NCBI GenBank assembly: GCA_964543575.1
Contig: CAZIYV010000126.1
Location: forward strand, 1 to 9,930
Source: Pelotomaculum_B sp964543575
GTDB taxonomy: Bacteria; Bacillota; Desulfotomaculia; Desulfotomaculales; Pelotomaculaceae
DNA length: 9,930 nt
Reading direction: 5' to 3'
The stretch's first letter is position 1; each line of letters starts with the position of its first letter. Under the pieces are notes generated by a model. The model did no database searches. It saw only the letters and a program-made list of their open reading frames with translations, and was not told the origin of the DNA. A program made the position numbers and the translations under genes. Of the stretch, positions 1 to 6,242 are shown piece after piece.

Positions 1-12
1 AGGATAATTCAT

Positions 13-192
13 CTATGTAAAGGGTCTCCATAAACAGAAACCACGGATTCTTTTTTCTTCATAAACTGAAGTATCTTTATCATCTTCGTAAACAGAAGAT
101 CCTACAGTATCTCCTGAACCGTTTGTAAATGACATGATCAGCAAGAAAGTAAGGAAAAATCTCAACCTTTTTTTGGTTCTAGAAAAAGACAT
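13..192 (-). CDS. Small exported peptide with Ser-Val-Tyr repeats, hypothetical
   Basis: I do not recognise this gene. ATG at 192 opens a 59-codon frame ending in TAG at 13-15. AAAGGGG lies 7 bases before the ATG, a good ribosome binding site. Residues 1-10 are basic (MSFSRTKKRL) and residues 11-23 are hydrophobic (RFFLTFLLIMSFT), a signal-peptide pattern; a polar, acidic tail follows. The tail holds SVYEDDKDT and SVYEEK. A third unit, SVYGDPLHR, is encoded downstream but one base out of frame after a run of six A (positions 51-56). Removing one A would give a product ending at TGA 9-11; adding one A would give a frame that stays open to the window edge. The product could therefore be a small secreted peptide, a frameshifted gene or the start of a longer exported protein. 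A sigma-H-like promoter and a Spo0A-box heptamer lie upstream. Function is unknown; a signalling peptide is only a guess. Confidence 0.5.
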   Translation of the reverse strand: MSFSRTKKRLRFFLTFLLIMSFTNGSGDTVGSSVYEDDKDTSVYEEKRIRGFCLWRPFT

Positions 193-261
193 GTTGGGGT
201 CCCCTTTCGAAATAATTGACTATTATTTAGAATTAGCACCTATTTTGCACACCCATGTCTT

Positions 262-288
262 TTTCTGTTTTAATATGCTATTTCCTGC
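262..288 (-). promoter_or_regulatory. Candidate sigma-H promoter before the small peptide gene
   Basis: On the minus strand GCAGGAAAT (280-288) matches the sigma-H -35 consensus RnAGGAwWW at every defined position. After exactly 11 bases comes ACAGAAA (262-268), which matches the -10 consensus RnnGAAT except at the last base. The start point would fall near 254, giving a leader of about 60 bases before the ATG at 192. Sigma-H drives early-sporulation and peptide-signal genes in Bacillus. Whether this organism's sigma-H uses the same sites is assumed. Confidence 0.45.
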
Positions 289-327
289 TAATATACTGGA
301 ATAATATTCCTCCAAATATCAACTTGA

Positions 328-334
328 TTCGACA
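328..334 (-). promoter_or_regulatory. Candidate Spo0A box (TGTCGAA)
   Basis: The minus strand reads TTGTCGAATC, containing the exact Spo0A-box core TGTCGAA at 328-334. It lies about 75 bases upstream of the start point predicted from the sigma-H-like site. A 7-base match occurs by chance every few kilobases over both strands, so its weight comes from its position in front of a sigma-H-like promoter in a spore former. Confidence 0.35.
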
Positions 335-424
335 ATTTACCCTAACACATACCTTCTTCCATTTTATTTGTTTTAATGCACATCACCGGCCAGGTTTGAC
401 TTTGCTGACACAATCTATTTATAG

Positions 425-1141
425 TTAGTCCCTGTTTTCAATATCTTTTTTCTTTTGATTGTGCTCCGCCGGAGCGGCTTCATCGTCTGCTCCCTGGAAA
501 CTCTTATAAAACATCCCGTCATCTCCGACCTCATAAGCGATGTTGTCCACATCAGTAACCTCGCCTTTCCTCTCAATATCAAAGTCGGAATAGCCGTAGT
601 AAGAGCCGCCCCTGGACCACTCGTCGGTGGTTTCGCTGTAATGCGCCACTTCCTGCCAGGCGTCCTCCCCGTCGTATCCTATGTCTTCTGTGTCATCTTT
701 GAAACTTCTGGCGAAAGGTATCCCCAGCGCTTCCTCCTCAACCGGACGGTCATTCTGGTGCGGGATCTTTTCTTCAGCTTCCTTGCATACCCTGCATTTT
801 GTGGCGGAAGGAACGACTTCCAGCCTTTTTATGTCAATCTCACCGCCGCAAACATCACAGGTCCCGTAAGTCCCGTCTTTTATTCTTTCCAGAGCTTCAT
901 CTATCGCAGCCACAGTGAGCATGGCGTTTTCCCGCAGGGCAAAGTCCTTGCTGCGCTCAAAAACCTCCGTGCCGATATCCGCAGGGTGGTTATCATAGGT
1001 TGAAATCTCACCGATGGAGTCGCCCAGCGGCATTCCCAGTCCACCGTAACCCTGCTCATCTATGAAGTTAATTTGCCCGGCCAATCTGCTTCTCTCACCT
1101 AAAAGGCGACGCTTAAAATCTAAAAGCAGTTCTTTTCGCAC
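425..1141 (-). CDS. yteA: YteA-family TraR/DksA-type zinc-finger regulator
   Basis: This 238-residue protein fits the YteA family of TraR/DksA-type zinc-finger proteins, known to me as restricted to endospore-forming Bacillota; its precise target is not established. The N-terminal part (about 1-90) is helical and carries the family segment DNHPADIGTEVFERSKD at 50-66. A four-cysteine zinc finger follows, with CDVC at 95-98 and CRVC at 116-119. The C-terminal half is acidic and tyrosine-rich (about 130-220), with a lysine-rich end. DksA-like proteins act in the RNA polymerase secondary channel; whether this member does is inference. The start is GTG at 1141, with GGAGG 7 bases upstream. It lies 24 bases after the DUF5665-type gene and is probably cotranscribed with it. 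Confidence 0.88.
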   Translation of the reverse strand: MRKELLLDFKRRLLGERSRLAGQINFIDEQGYGGLGMPLGDSIGEISTYDNHPADIGTEVFERSKDFALRENAMLTVAAIDEALERIKDGTYGTCDVCGGEIDIKRLEVVPSATKCRVCKEAEEKIPHQNDRPVEEEALGIPFARSFKDDTEDIGYDGEDAWQEVAHYSETTDEWSRGGSYYGYSDFDIERKGEVTDVDNIAYEVGDDGMFYKSFQGADDEAAPAEHNQKKKDIENRD

Positions 1142-1165
1142 GGTTATACCTCCATGAATTGTTTA

Positions 1166-1468
1166 TTAAGATCCCACTTTCAATTGGACCATCTGGACTA
1201 TCTCCGCTATGAAACCGCCTATCCACGGCAGGTTAAGCAATACCAGTTGTTTTAAAATGTATAAGACAAACGCGCCCAAGATCGTAAAGCCAACAGCTAT
1301 GCCGACACCTCTGCCAATCCCGGCGATAAAGTTGATATACAACAGTCGCCAGGGCTGGTTAAGAAGTTGGACGTACTCTGCCAGCTTCATCTTTTCCATT
1401 TTAACGGCCAAATCGGTAATCTTTTCCTGTAAATTTTTTAGAAGCTGGCTTTGGGTGTCGCCTTCCAT
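1166..1468 (-). CDS. DUF5665-type small membrane protein
   Basis: This 100-residue protein matches the DUF5665 pattern: a charged N-terminal helix (about 5-32, likely coiled coil), the segment NQPWRLLYINFIAGIGRGVG at 37-56, then a membrane segment at about 55-75 and a second hydrophobic stretch at 76-95. The glycine-rich IAGIGRGVGIAVG region is the most characteristic part. Function is unknown. I chose ATG 1468 because GGGAGG lies 5 bases upstream. The frame stays open upstream to 1621, but that extension runs through a repeat element and has no better start signal. The gene precedes the yteA-like gene by 24 bases, so the two probably form an operon. Its promoter should lie between the secF terminator and 1469, but I cannot pick it out. 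Confidence 0.75.
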   Translation of the reverse strand: MEGDTQSQLLKNLQEKITDLAVKMEKMKLAEYVQLLNQPWRLLYINFIAGIGRGVGIAVGFTILGAFVLYILKQLVLLNLPWIGGFIAEIVQMVQLKVGS

Positions 1469-1482
1469 GCTGACCTCCCGTT

Positions 1483-1513
1483 GAGATGTGAGTAGTGGGA
1501 CATGAGACGTGAG
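1483..1513. repeat. Short direct repeat GAGAYGTGAG, two copies
   Basis: GAGATGTGAG (1483-1492) and GAGACGTGAG (1504-1513) differ at one base and lie 21 bases apart, with a related GGGACATGAG between and overlapping the second copy. The set sits just upstream of the ribosome binding site of the DUF5665-type gene. Repeats of this look recur between genes in clostridial genomes as I recall them; copy number here cannot be judged from one window. Confidence 0.4.
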
Positions 1514-1543
1514 ATTCAAGCATCCCTCTTGAGCCTTTTTAAA

Positions 1544-1592
1544 GACAAGGGTTTGAGACAAGGGGAGACAAGGGGACGGTTCTCCTGTCTCA
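1544..1592. repeat. REP-like hairpin repeat
   Basis: GACAAGGG occurs three times (1544-1551, 1557-1564, 1567-1574), the last two with a period of 10. The final copy opens an imperfect inverted repeat: GAGACA (1565-1570), one bulged A, GGGG (1572-1575), a 6-base loop ACGGTT, then CTCC and TGTCTC (1582-1591). That is ten base pairs including one wobble pair. The core GGGGACGGTTCTCCTGTCTC resembles, from memory, a widespread intergenic element in Clostridia and Deltaproteobacteria often found with Y1 (REP-associated tyrosine) transposases. No transposase gene is present here. Confidence 0.55.
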
Positions 1593-1654
1593 TTGAAACA
1601 AGTCGTAAGGCTAATATGCATTTATCAGACAACAGTATTTTCCCCGAAAGATTT

Positions 1655-1696
1655 AAAAAAAAACAAAAAAGGTGGTGGCTGTAGCTGCCACACACC
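1655..1696 (-). terminator. Rho-independent terminator after secF
   Basis: On the minus strand GGTG-T-GTGGC (1696-1687) can pair with GCCACCACC (1679-1671) to give a nine-pair stem with one bulged T and a 7-base loop. It is followed by TTTTTTG and nine more T (1670-1655). It lies about 40 bases after the secF stop codon and closes the HD-secD-secF unit. Confidence 0.75.
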
Positions 1697-1734
1697 TATT
1701 ATTGTTCGATTGAATTTACGTCTCTTTTTTATAA

Positions 1735-2634
1735 TCAGGCTTTGGCGGTATTGGGCCGGCCTTTGGTCTCCATCCTTTTTATATCATACCAGATCTGGCT
1801 GGCATTGCAGATGGAGGAATATGCTCCGCTGATAACCCCTACCAAAAGGGCCAGGACCAGGCCGCGCATGGTCATTCCTCCCATCAAGAGAAGCGCCACA
1901 AGTACGAACAGCACCGCCAGAACCGTGTTAATTGAACGTGCCATCGTCTGCCACAAGCTCTTATTGACAAGATCCTCAAGGGCTTCGCCTTTCTTTTTAT
2001 TGAAGCTGTTCTCCCTGATCCGGTCAAAAATAACGATGGTGTCCATAATTGAATAACCTACGATGGTCAGGACAGCGGCCACAAAAGCACTGTCCACTTC
2101 AATCTGGAAGATGGAGAACACCCCCAGCACGACCAGGACGTCGTGCAGTACGGCAATGATAGCCGCGATGCCCTGCTTGAATTCGAAGCGCCAGGCGACA
2201 TATATGACAATCAGCACAGACGCTATAGCCAGCGCCTGAAAAGCCTTATAAATCAGTTCCTTGCCGATTACCGGCCCGACCCTTTCGCTTCGCTGCACGG
2301 TGACTCCGCCCATTTTATCACCCAGTTCCTGAACCACTTCTGCGCTTTCTTCTTCAGTCAGTTCCCTAGTCCTGATCAGGTAATCATTTTCACCGCTGCG
2401 CTGGATAGTCGCCCCTTCCAGGCCGAATTCATTCAGCACTCCTCTTACCTGCTCTAACGTGGTCGACTGGTTAAATCTCAGATCCAGCAGGCTGCCGCCG
2501 GAAAAATCAATACCCAGGTTTAAACCCTGCAGGAACAGTGATACAATCCCCGGGAGGATAATCAGCACTGATATGGTATACCAGATCTTACGCAGTTTGA
2601 CAAAGTGAAAAGGCATTTTTTCTCTTAAACTCAT
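1735..2634 (-). CDS. secF: Protein translocase subunit SecF
   Basis: SecF forms a heterodimer with SecD in the cytoplasmic membrane and couples the ion gradient to late steps of Sec-dependent protein export. The 299-residue product has a first membrane helix at about 17-37, the SecF signature GIDFSGGSLLDLRF at 41-54, an extracytoplasmic domain at about 55-125, and five further helices between 130 and 285. The conserved stretch GYSIMDTIVIFDRIREN at 193-209 lies in the fourth helix region and holds Asp198 and Asp204. Length is normal for bacterial SecF. I chose ATG 2634 because GGGGGGAG lies 5 bases upstream; the frame extends to 2709, but that part overlaps the end of secD. Only 11 bases separate it from the secD stop, so translation is probably coupled. 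Confidence 0.95.
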   Translation of the reverse strand: MSLREKMPFHFVKLRKIWYTISVLIILPGIVSLFLQGLNLGIDFSGGSLLDLRFNQSTTLEQVRGVLNEFGLEGATIQRSGENDYLIRTRELTEEESAEVVQELGDKMGGVTVQRSERVGPVIGKELIYKAFQALAIASVLIVIYVAWRFEFKQGIAAIIAVLHDVLVVLGVFSIFQIEVDSAFVAAVLTIVGYSIMDTIVIFDRIRENSFNKKKGEALEDLVNKSLWQTMARSINTVLAVLFVLVALLLMGGMTMRGLVLALLVGVISGAYSSICNASQIWYDIKRMETKGRPNTAKA

Positions 2635-2645
2635 TGTTCTCCCCC

Positions 2646-3878
2646 CTATTTCCCGAAAAGCTTGAGGTTGTGTACCATGTTGCTGCCCGCCACTAAGTGC
2701 AGGATCCACCTGGTCATGGCCACAGCTGTGAATAAGCTGGCCAGAACACCGATAGAAAGGGTTATGCCGAAGCCCTTAATTGGCCCTGTGCCAAAATAGT
2801 AGAGTATGATACCTGCGATTAAAGTGGTGATGTGCGAGTCCAGAACAGCCACAAAGGCCCGCTTAAAGCCCGCGTCTATGGCTGACCGAAGAGTTTTGCC
2901 CGCCCATAGTTCCTCCTTCAGGCGCTCAAAAATAATAATATTTGTGTCGACAGCCATGCCCATGGATAAGAGGAAACCAGCTACACCGGGCAGCGTCATG
3001 GTTACGTGCATGGCCGCGAAAACCAGCAAAACAAGCAAGGTATAAATTACCAGCGCCAGGTTGGCCACCAGGCCTGGTACCCGGTAATATCCAATCATAA
3101 AGATCAAGATAGCGATACACCCGGCAACGCCTGCAGTGATTGATTTGTTCAGGGAATCCGCGCCCAGGGTCGGACCCACCGACCTTTTTTCCATTACTTC
3201 CAGTTTCACCGGCAGCGCGCCGGAACGGAGCAGGATGGCCACGTTATGGGCTGCTTCGAGGGATTCATAAGGCGAAATTTGCGCTTTGCCGTTGGGGATG
3301 GCCTCCCGCACGTTGGGAGCCTGAATTACTTTACCGTCCAGCAAAATTCTAATCGGCTTGCCTACATTGGCCGCGGTGACCTCGGCGAATATTCTGGCGC
3401 CATCCGGCTCAAATTCCAGGTTAACCTCCGCCTGCCCGCCTGGACCTTTCCCCTCCTGGGCGGTTTTCAACTGACGGCCGGTTAGTACAGTCTTCCCGTC
3501 CTCTGTTTGAAATTCCAGGTAAGCAGTTTTAATCAGGTTGCGCACCGCCTCATCCGGGTCGCTTACTCCGGCCAGCTCAACAATGATCCTGCGCGAACCC
3601 TGCAATTGAATAATCGGCTCGGCCACGCCGAAAGCGTTGACCCTGTTTTCAATGATGGCCATGGCCTGTTTCACACTATCATCTGTCACAGGGATATCAG
3701 GCGTGTCAACCGCTTCCAGTACAACGTAGACGCCGCCTTTTAAATCGAGTCCCTGCCTGATTAAATTTGTGAAAGGAAGCCACTTGACGTTAGGAAATAC
3801 AGGGAAGATGGCCAGGACGGTAATAACTGCCACAACCAAAATAATCCCTGCGAGTTTTAACACTTTATCCAGCTTCAT
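2646..3878 (-). CDS. secD: Protein translocase subunit SecD
   Basis: SecD is the larger partner of SecF and assists SecYEG in releasing exported proteins outside the membrane. The 410-residue product has a first membrane helix at about 7-27, the signature RQGLDLKGGVYVVLE at 41-55, a large extracytoplasmic domain at about 60-240, and five C-terminal helices between 245 and 395. The conserved motif GMAVDTNIIIFERLKEE at 307-323 includes Asp311, at the place of the aspartate implicated in proton movement in the family. Its periplasmic-type domain is shorter than in E. coli SecD, as is usual for Bacillota. The start ATG at 3878 has GGGGGT about 10 bases upstream. The gene follows the HD gene by 40 bases. 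Confidence 0.96.
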   Translation of the reverse strand: MKLDKVLKLAGIILVVAVITVLAIFPVFPNVKWLPFTNLIRQGLDLKGGVYVVLEAVDTPDIPVTDDSVKQAMAIIENRVNAFGVAEPIIQLQGSRRIIVELAGVSDPDEAVRNLIKTAYLEFQTEDGKTVLTGRQLKTAQEGKGPGGQAEVNLEFEPDGARIFAEVTAANVGKPIRILLDGKVIQAPNVREAIPNGKAQISPYESLEAAHNVAILLRSGALPVKLEVMEKRSVGPTLGADSLNKSITAGVAGCIAILIFMIGYYRVPGLVANLALVIYTLLVLLVFAAMHVTMTLPGVAGFLLSMGMAVDTNIIIFERLKEELWAGKTLRSAIDAGFKRAFVAVLDSHITTLIAGIILYYFGTGPIKGFGITLSIGVLASLFTAVAMTRWILHLVAGSNMVHNLKLFGK

Positions 3879-3918
3879 TATAGATCTAAACCCCCTATTA
3901 ATCTAAAAACATAAAAAA

Positions 3919-4578
3919 CTACAACAATTTTGCCCCGTTGATCACCAATTCAAATTTGCATTTTAAAAAAGTTGAAGCCCTCCTGCACATGATCATGCGG
4001 CTTAAAAATATTTCAAAATACTCCATTACCGGGCAGATGTCAATATCAATGGTCAGTTCCATTGTAATGGTCCGCTTGTCGTCTGCAACCCAGAGGAAGG
4101 AATGCTCAACAGCATAGTTCACCCGGTCGTGAATGTCGAAGGTGGCAAAATCCGGGTTGCGCACCCTGGAACGGTGCACATCGGATTTATCAGCCACAAT
4201 CAAAGCCGCGGCCACACTGTTTACAGCATGCCCGTACTGCTCCTCGTGGTTGGCGATAGCGGAAATAACAGTGGCAATTTCATCAGGATGCATCCCCATC
4301 TGCATCAGGATCGGGTAAGCCATCACCGCCCCCGAAATACCATGCTCATTACGGCTGACAACGTTGCCTATGTCATGCATATACCCCGCTATGGCAGCAA
4401 GTTCGGCCTGCCTCTCGGAATACCCCAAGCGGTCAAGGACATTTTTCGCAATGCTGGAAACCAGGCTGACGTGGCGGTAGCTGTGCTCTGTAAACCCCAT
4501 AACACCCAGATATTTATTCCCCTTGCGGATAAAAGCATCGACCACCGGGTCCTTTTTAATGTCCTCCAGGGTTACCAT
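3919..4578 (-). CDS. HD-domain putative metal-dependent phosphohydrolase
   Basis: This 219-residue protein has the HD-superfamily layout: His36 (EHSYRHV), the metal-binding pair in GYMHDIGN (His68-Asp69), His79, the NHEE motif with His111, and the distal aspartate in VADKSD (Asp130). Such proteins cleave phosphate esters, often of nucleotides, using a divalent metal; the substrate cannot be told from sequence. Residues after about 165 form a separate C-terminal part with no signature I know. No signal peptide or membrane helix is seen, so it should be cytoplasmic. ATG 4578 is the first start; GGGGGG lies about 13 bases upstream, a rather long spacing. It is the first gene of the unit containing secD and secF, 40 bases before secD, but nothing in it shows a role in export. 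Confidence 0.85.
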   Translation of the reverse strand: MVTLEDIKKDPVVDAFIRKGNKYLGVMGFTEHSYRHVSLVSSIAKNVLDRLGYSERQAELAAIAGYMHDIGNVVSRNEHGISGAVMAYPILMQMGMHPDEIATVISAIANHEEQYGHAVNSVAAALIVADKSDVHRSRVRNPDFATFDIHDRVNYAVEHSFLWVADDKRTITMELTIDIDICPVMEYFEIFLSRMIMCRRASTFLKCKFELVINGAKLL

Positions 4579-4625
4579 AATCTGATATTTACCCCCCTAG
4601 CAAGGAAAAAGGGCACATTTCTTTG

Positions 4626-4634
4626 ATTATGCCA
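4626..4634 (-). promoter_or_regulatory. Candidate extended -10 promoter for HD-secD-secF
   Basis: The minus strand reads TGGCATAAT (4634-4626), an extended -10 element (TGn followed by five of six TATAAT matches). No good -35 box is found 16-18 bases upstream. The predicted start near 4619 would leave a leader of about 40 bases. A promoter is expected here because the yajC terminator lies just upstream. Confidence 0.35.
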
Positions 4635-4688
4635 TATAGTACACTCGTACAGGCATATCCCATATTAATAGCCGCCCTTATATCCAGG

Positions 4689-4722
4689 AAAAAGAGTAGA
4701 CTAAAAGGTCTACTCCTTTTTT
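4689..4722 (-). terminator. Rho-independent terminator after yajC
   Basis: GAGTAGAC (4694-4701) and GTCTACTC (4708-4715) form a perfect 8-pair stem with a 6-base loop. On the minus strand it is followed by five T (4693-4689), and the other side is flanked by six A, so it could work in both directions. It begins within a few bases of the yajC stop codon and separates yajC from the HD-secD-secF unit. Confidence 0.85.
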
Positions 4723-4723
4723 G

Positions 4724-5017
4724 TTAACTGTCCTTCTCTGGTTCTTCTTCCTTGCTTATTACCTGGGAGATGGCCGTTTTAAGGAACTCGATCCGGACAT
4801 TATCGGCTACCTTTATAATAACGGAATTATCTTTTATTTTTACAATGGTGCCGTAAATCCCGCCTATAGTGACAACCCTTTCATCCGGTTTGATGTTTCT
4901 GACCATCTCCTGATGTTTCTTCTGGCGCTGCTGCTGGGGCCGGATCATCAGGAAGTATAGTATGGCAAACAGCCCTACAATATACAGCACGGATAACATT
5001 TGGGAGTTATTTACCAC
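4724..5017 (-). CDS. yajC: Preprotein translocase subunit YajC
   Basis: YajC is a small single-span membrane protein that associates with SecDF and the SecYEG translocon; its precise role is not settled. The 97-residue product has a short extracytoplasmic N terminus, one membrane helix at about 8-24, the family motif YFLMIRPQQQRQKKHQEMV at 21-39, and a cytoplasmic domain with ERVVTIGGIYGTIVKI at 46-61. The C terminus is acidic. The start is GTG at 5017, supported by AAAGGAGG 7 bases upstream. The gene follows tgt by 79 bases, the usual tgt-yajC order in bacteria, and is closed off by a terminator immediately after its stop. Confidence 0.95.
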   Translation of the reverse strand: MVNNSQMLSVLYIVGLFAILYFLMIRPQQQRQKKHQEMVRNIKPDERVVTIGGIYGTIVKIKDNSVIIKVADNVRIEFLKTAISQVISKEEEPEKDS

Positions 5018-5055
5018 TATCAGACCTCCTTTCTGAATTTATTTAGTTCTTCCTT

Positions 5056-5096
5056 TGCGACATAAATTCCTTTTTTTTGAGGGGAACTTTATCGCA
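5056..5096 (-). other. Long imperfect hairpin between tgt and yajC
   Basis: Starting one base after the tgt stop, TGCGA-TAAA-(G)-TTCC can pair with GGAA-TTTA-(TG)-TCGCA. This gives 13 base pairs with a one-base and a two-base bulge and a 12-base A-rich loop on the minus strand. No T run follows on either strand, so it does not look like an intrinsic terminator. It could affect stability, processing or relative expression of the tgt and yajC messages; that role is inference. Confidence 0.4.
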
Positions 5097-6209
5097 TCAG
5101 CTTTCCTGGTATGTTCTTAGAAATTTGTCTCTGAATTCCATGAGCTCACCTTTGCGCAGCGCCTCCTTGATTTCTTCCATCAGATTTAACACAAAGCGGA
5201 GGTTGTGAATGGTGGTAAGGCGAATACCCAGCACCTCTCCGGCCTTGATTAAATGCCTGATATAGGCGCGGCTGTAATGGCGGCAGGTATAGCAGTCACA
5301 TTCGGGATCGAGCGGCGAAAAATCACGCGCATACTGGGCATTGCGCACCACCAGCTTGCCCCGCCGGGTAAAAACTGAGCCATTGCGGGCAATCCGTGTG
5401 GGCAGGACACAGTCGAACATATCGATACCCCTCACCACACCCTCCAGCAAACAGTCGGGAGAGCCTACACCCATAAGATAGCGGGGTTTTTCAACGGGTA
5501 AGAATTGAACAGTATGATCGAGCATTTCATACATTAGATCTTTTGGTTCCCCAACACTTAACCCACCGATAGCGTAGCCGGGGAAATCGAGGCCTACCAG
5601 ATCCCGCGCGCTCATCTCACGCAAGTCAGGGAATGTACCACCCTGGATGATGCCGAAAAGACCCTGATCATCCCTGCTGTGCGCGGCTGAACACCGTCTG
5701 GCCCAGCGGCTTGTCCTCTCCAGTGCTTCCAGGGCGTATTCCCGGCTGCAGGGATACGGCGCGCACTCGTCAAAAGCCATGACGATATCGGAACCCAGTG
5801 CCATCTGCACCTCCATGGCCTTTTCCGGACTGAAAAAGTGTTCTGAGCCATCAATATGAGACCGGAAGGTGACCCCTTCCTCCGTAACCCGGCGCAGGGG
5901 GCCCAGGCTAAAAACCTGAAAGCCGCCGCTGTCGGTTAGTATAGGCCCGGACCAGTTCATAAACCGGTGCAGGCCCCCTGCCTCCCGGATCAGCTCGTGG
6001 CCTGGCCGCAGGTACAAGTGATAGGTGTTGCTTAAAACAAGCCTGCCGCCCACATCCCGTACTTCTTCGGGAGTCATGGTCTTTACCGTGGCCTGAGTGC
6101 CCACAGGCATAAAAATAGGGGTCTCCACCGTCCCATGAGGCGTGTGCAAAAGACCCAGTCGGGCTAAGCAAGCTGAATCTTCCTGGACAAGAGTAAAGCT
6201 GACCGACAT
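5097..6209 (-). CDS. tgt: Queuine/preQ1 tRNA-ribosyltransferase (TGT)
   Basis: This enzyme swaps guanine 34 of tRNAs for Asp, Asn, His and Tyr with preQ1, the first tRNA-level step of queuosine synthesis. The 370-residue product is full length. It shows the general acid/base aspartate Asp93 in LTDSGGFQVFSL, the substrate-pocket segment GIIQGG at 186-191, YAIGGLSVGE at 212-221, and GIDMFDCVLPTR at 261-272 with the nucleophile Asp266 by alignment to the E. coli enzyme. The zinc site is Cys304, Cys306, Cys309 (ECDCYTC) and His335. ATG 6209 is preceded by GGAGGAG at good spacing. The gene lies between the 61-residue membrane protein and yajC, downstream of queA. Confidence 0.97.
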   Translation of the reverse strand: MSVSFTLVQEDSACLARLGLLHTPHGTVETPIFMPVGTQATVKTMTPEEVRDVGGRLVLSNTYHLYLRPGHELIREAGGLHRFMNWSGPILTDSGGFQVFSLGPLRRVTEEGVTFRSHIDGSEHFFSPEKAMEVQMALGSDIVMAFDECAPYPCSREYALEALERTSRWARRCSAAHSRDDQGLFGIIQGGTFPDLREMSARDLVGLDFPGYAIGGLSVGEPKDLMYEMLDHTVQFLPVEKPRYLMGVGSPDCLLEGVVRGIDMFDCVLPTRIARNGSVFTRRGKLVVRNAQYARDFSPLDPECDCYTCRHYSRAYIRHLIKAGEVLGIRLTTIHNLRFVLNLMEEIKEALRKGELMEFRDKFLRTYQES

Positions 6210-6242
6210 TAACTCTCCTCCAATTATATTACAGCTATTACC

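Larger units (their letters stand above)
193..424. other. Intergenic region between yteA-like gene and small peptide gene
   Basis: This AT-rich stretch of 232 bases separates the end of the yteA-like gene from the small peptide gene. It holds the candidate Spo0A box, the sigma-H-like promoter and a 13-base palindrome GGAATAATATTCC at 298-310 between them. I see no convincing terminator hairpin after the yteA-like gene and no further reading frame with a good ribosome binding site. Confidence 0.6.
1469..1734. other. Intergenic region carrying repeats and the secF terminator
   Basis: These 266 bases between secF and the DUF5665-type gene hold, from right to left, the secF terminator (1655-1696), a stretch with no clear signal (1597-1654), a REP-like hairpin repeat (1544-1592) and two short GAGAYGTGAG direct repeats (1483-1513). 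I see no convincing gene here. The short plus-strand frames that cross it are made by repeat sequence and lack ribosome binding sites. Confidence 0.6.

Noticed and set aside
45..62. Programmed -1 frameshift site at the A6 run in the small peptide gene
   Set aside because: The A AAA AAG heptamer is present but not in the phase required for the reading frame, so canonical slippage is not supported.
455..1003. Long plus-strand open frame of 182 codons opposite the yteA-like gene
   Set aside because: It has no ribosome binding site and lies antisense to a gene with a clear zinc finger and family motifs; it is a shadow frame.
1469..1621. N-terminal extension of the DUF5665-type protein to 1621
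   Set aside because: The added 51 residues are translated repeat DNA with no start signal, while ATG 1468 has a strong GGGAGG.
1703..1714. 12-base match TGTTCGATTGAA shared with 9907-9918 on the other strand
   Set aside because: Several 12-base matches are expected by chance in a window of this length over both strands.
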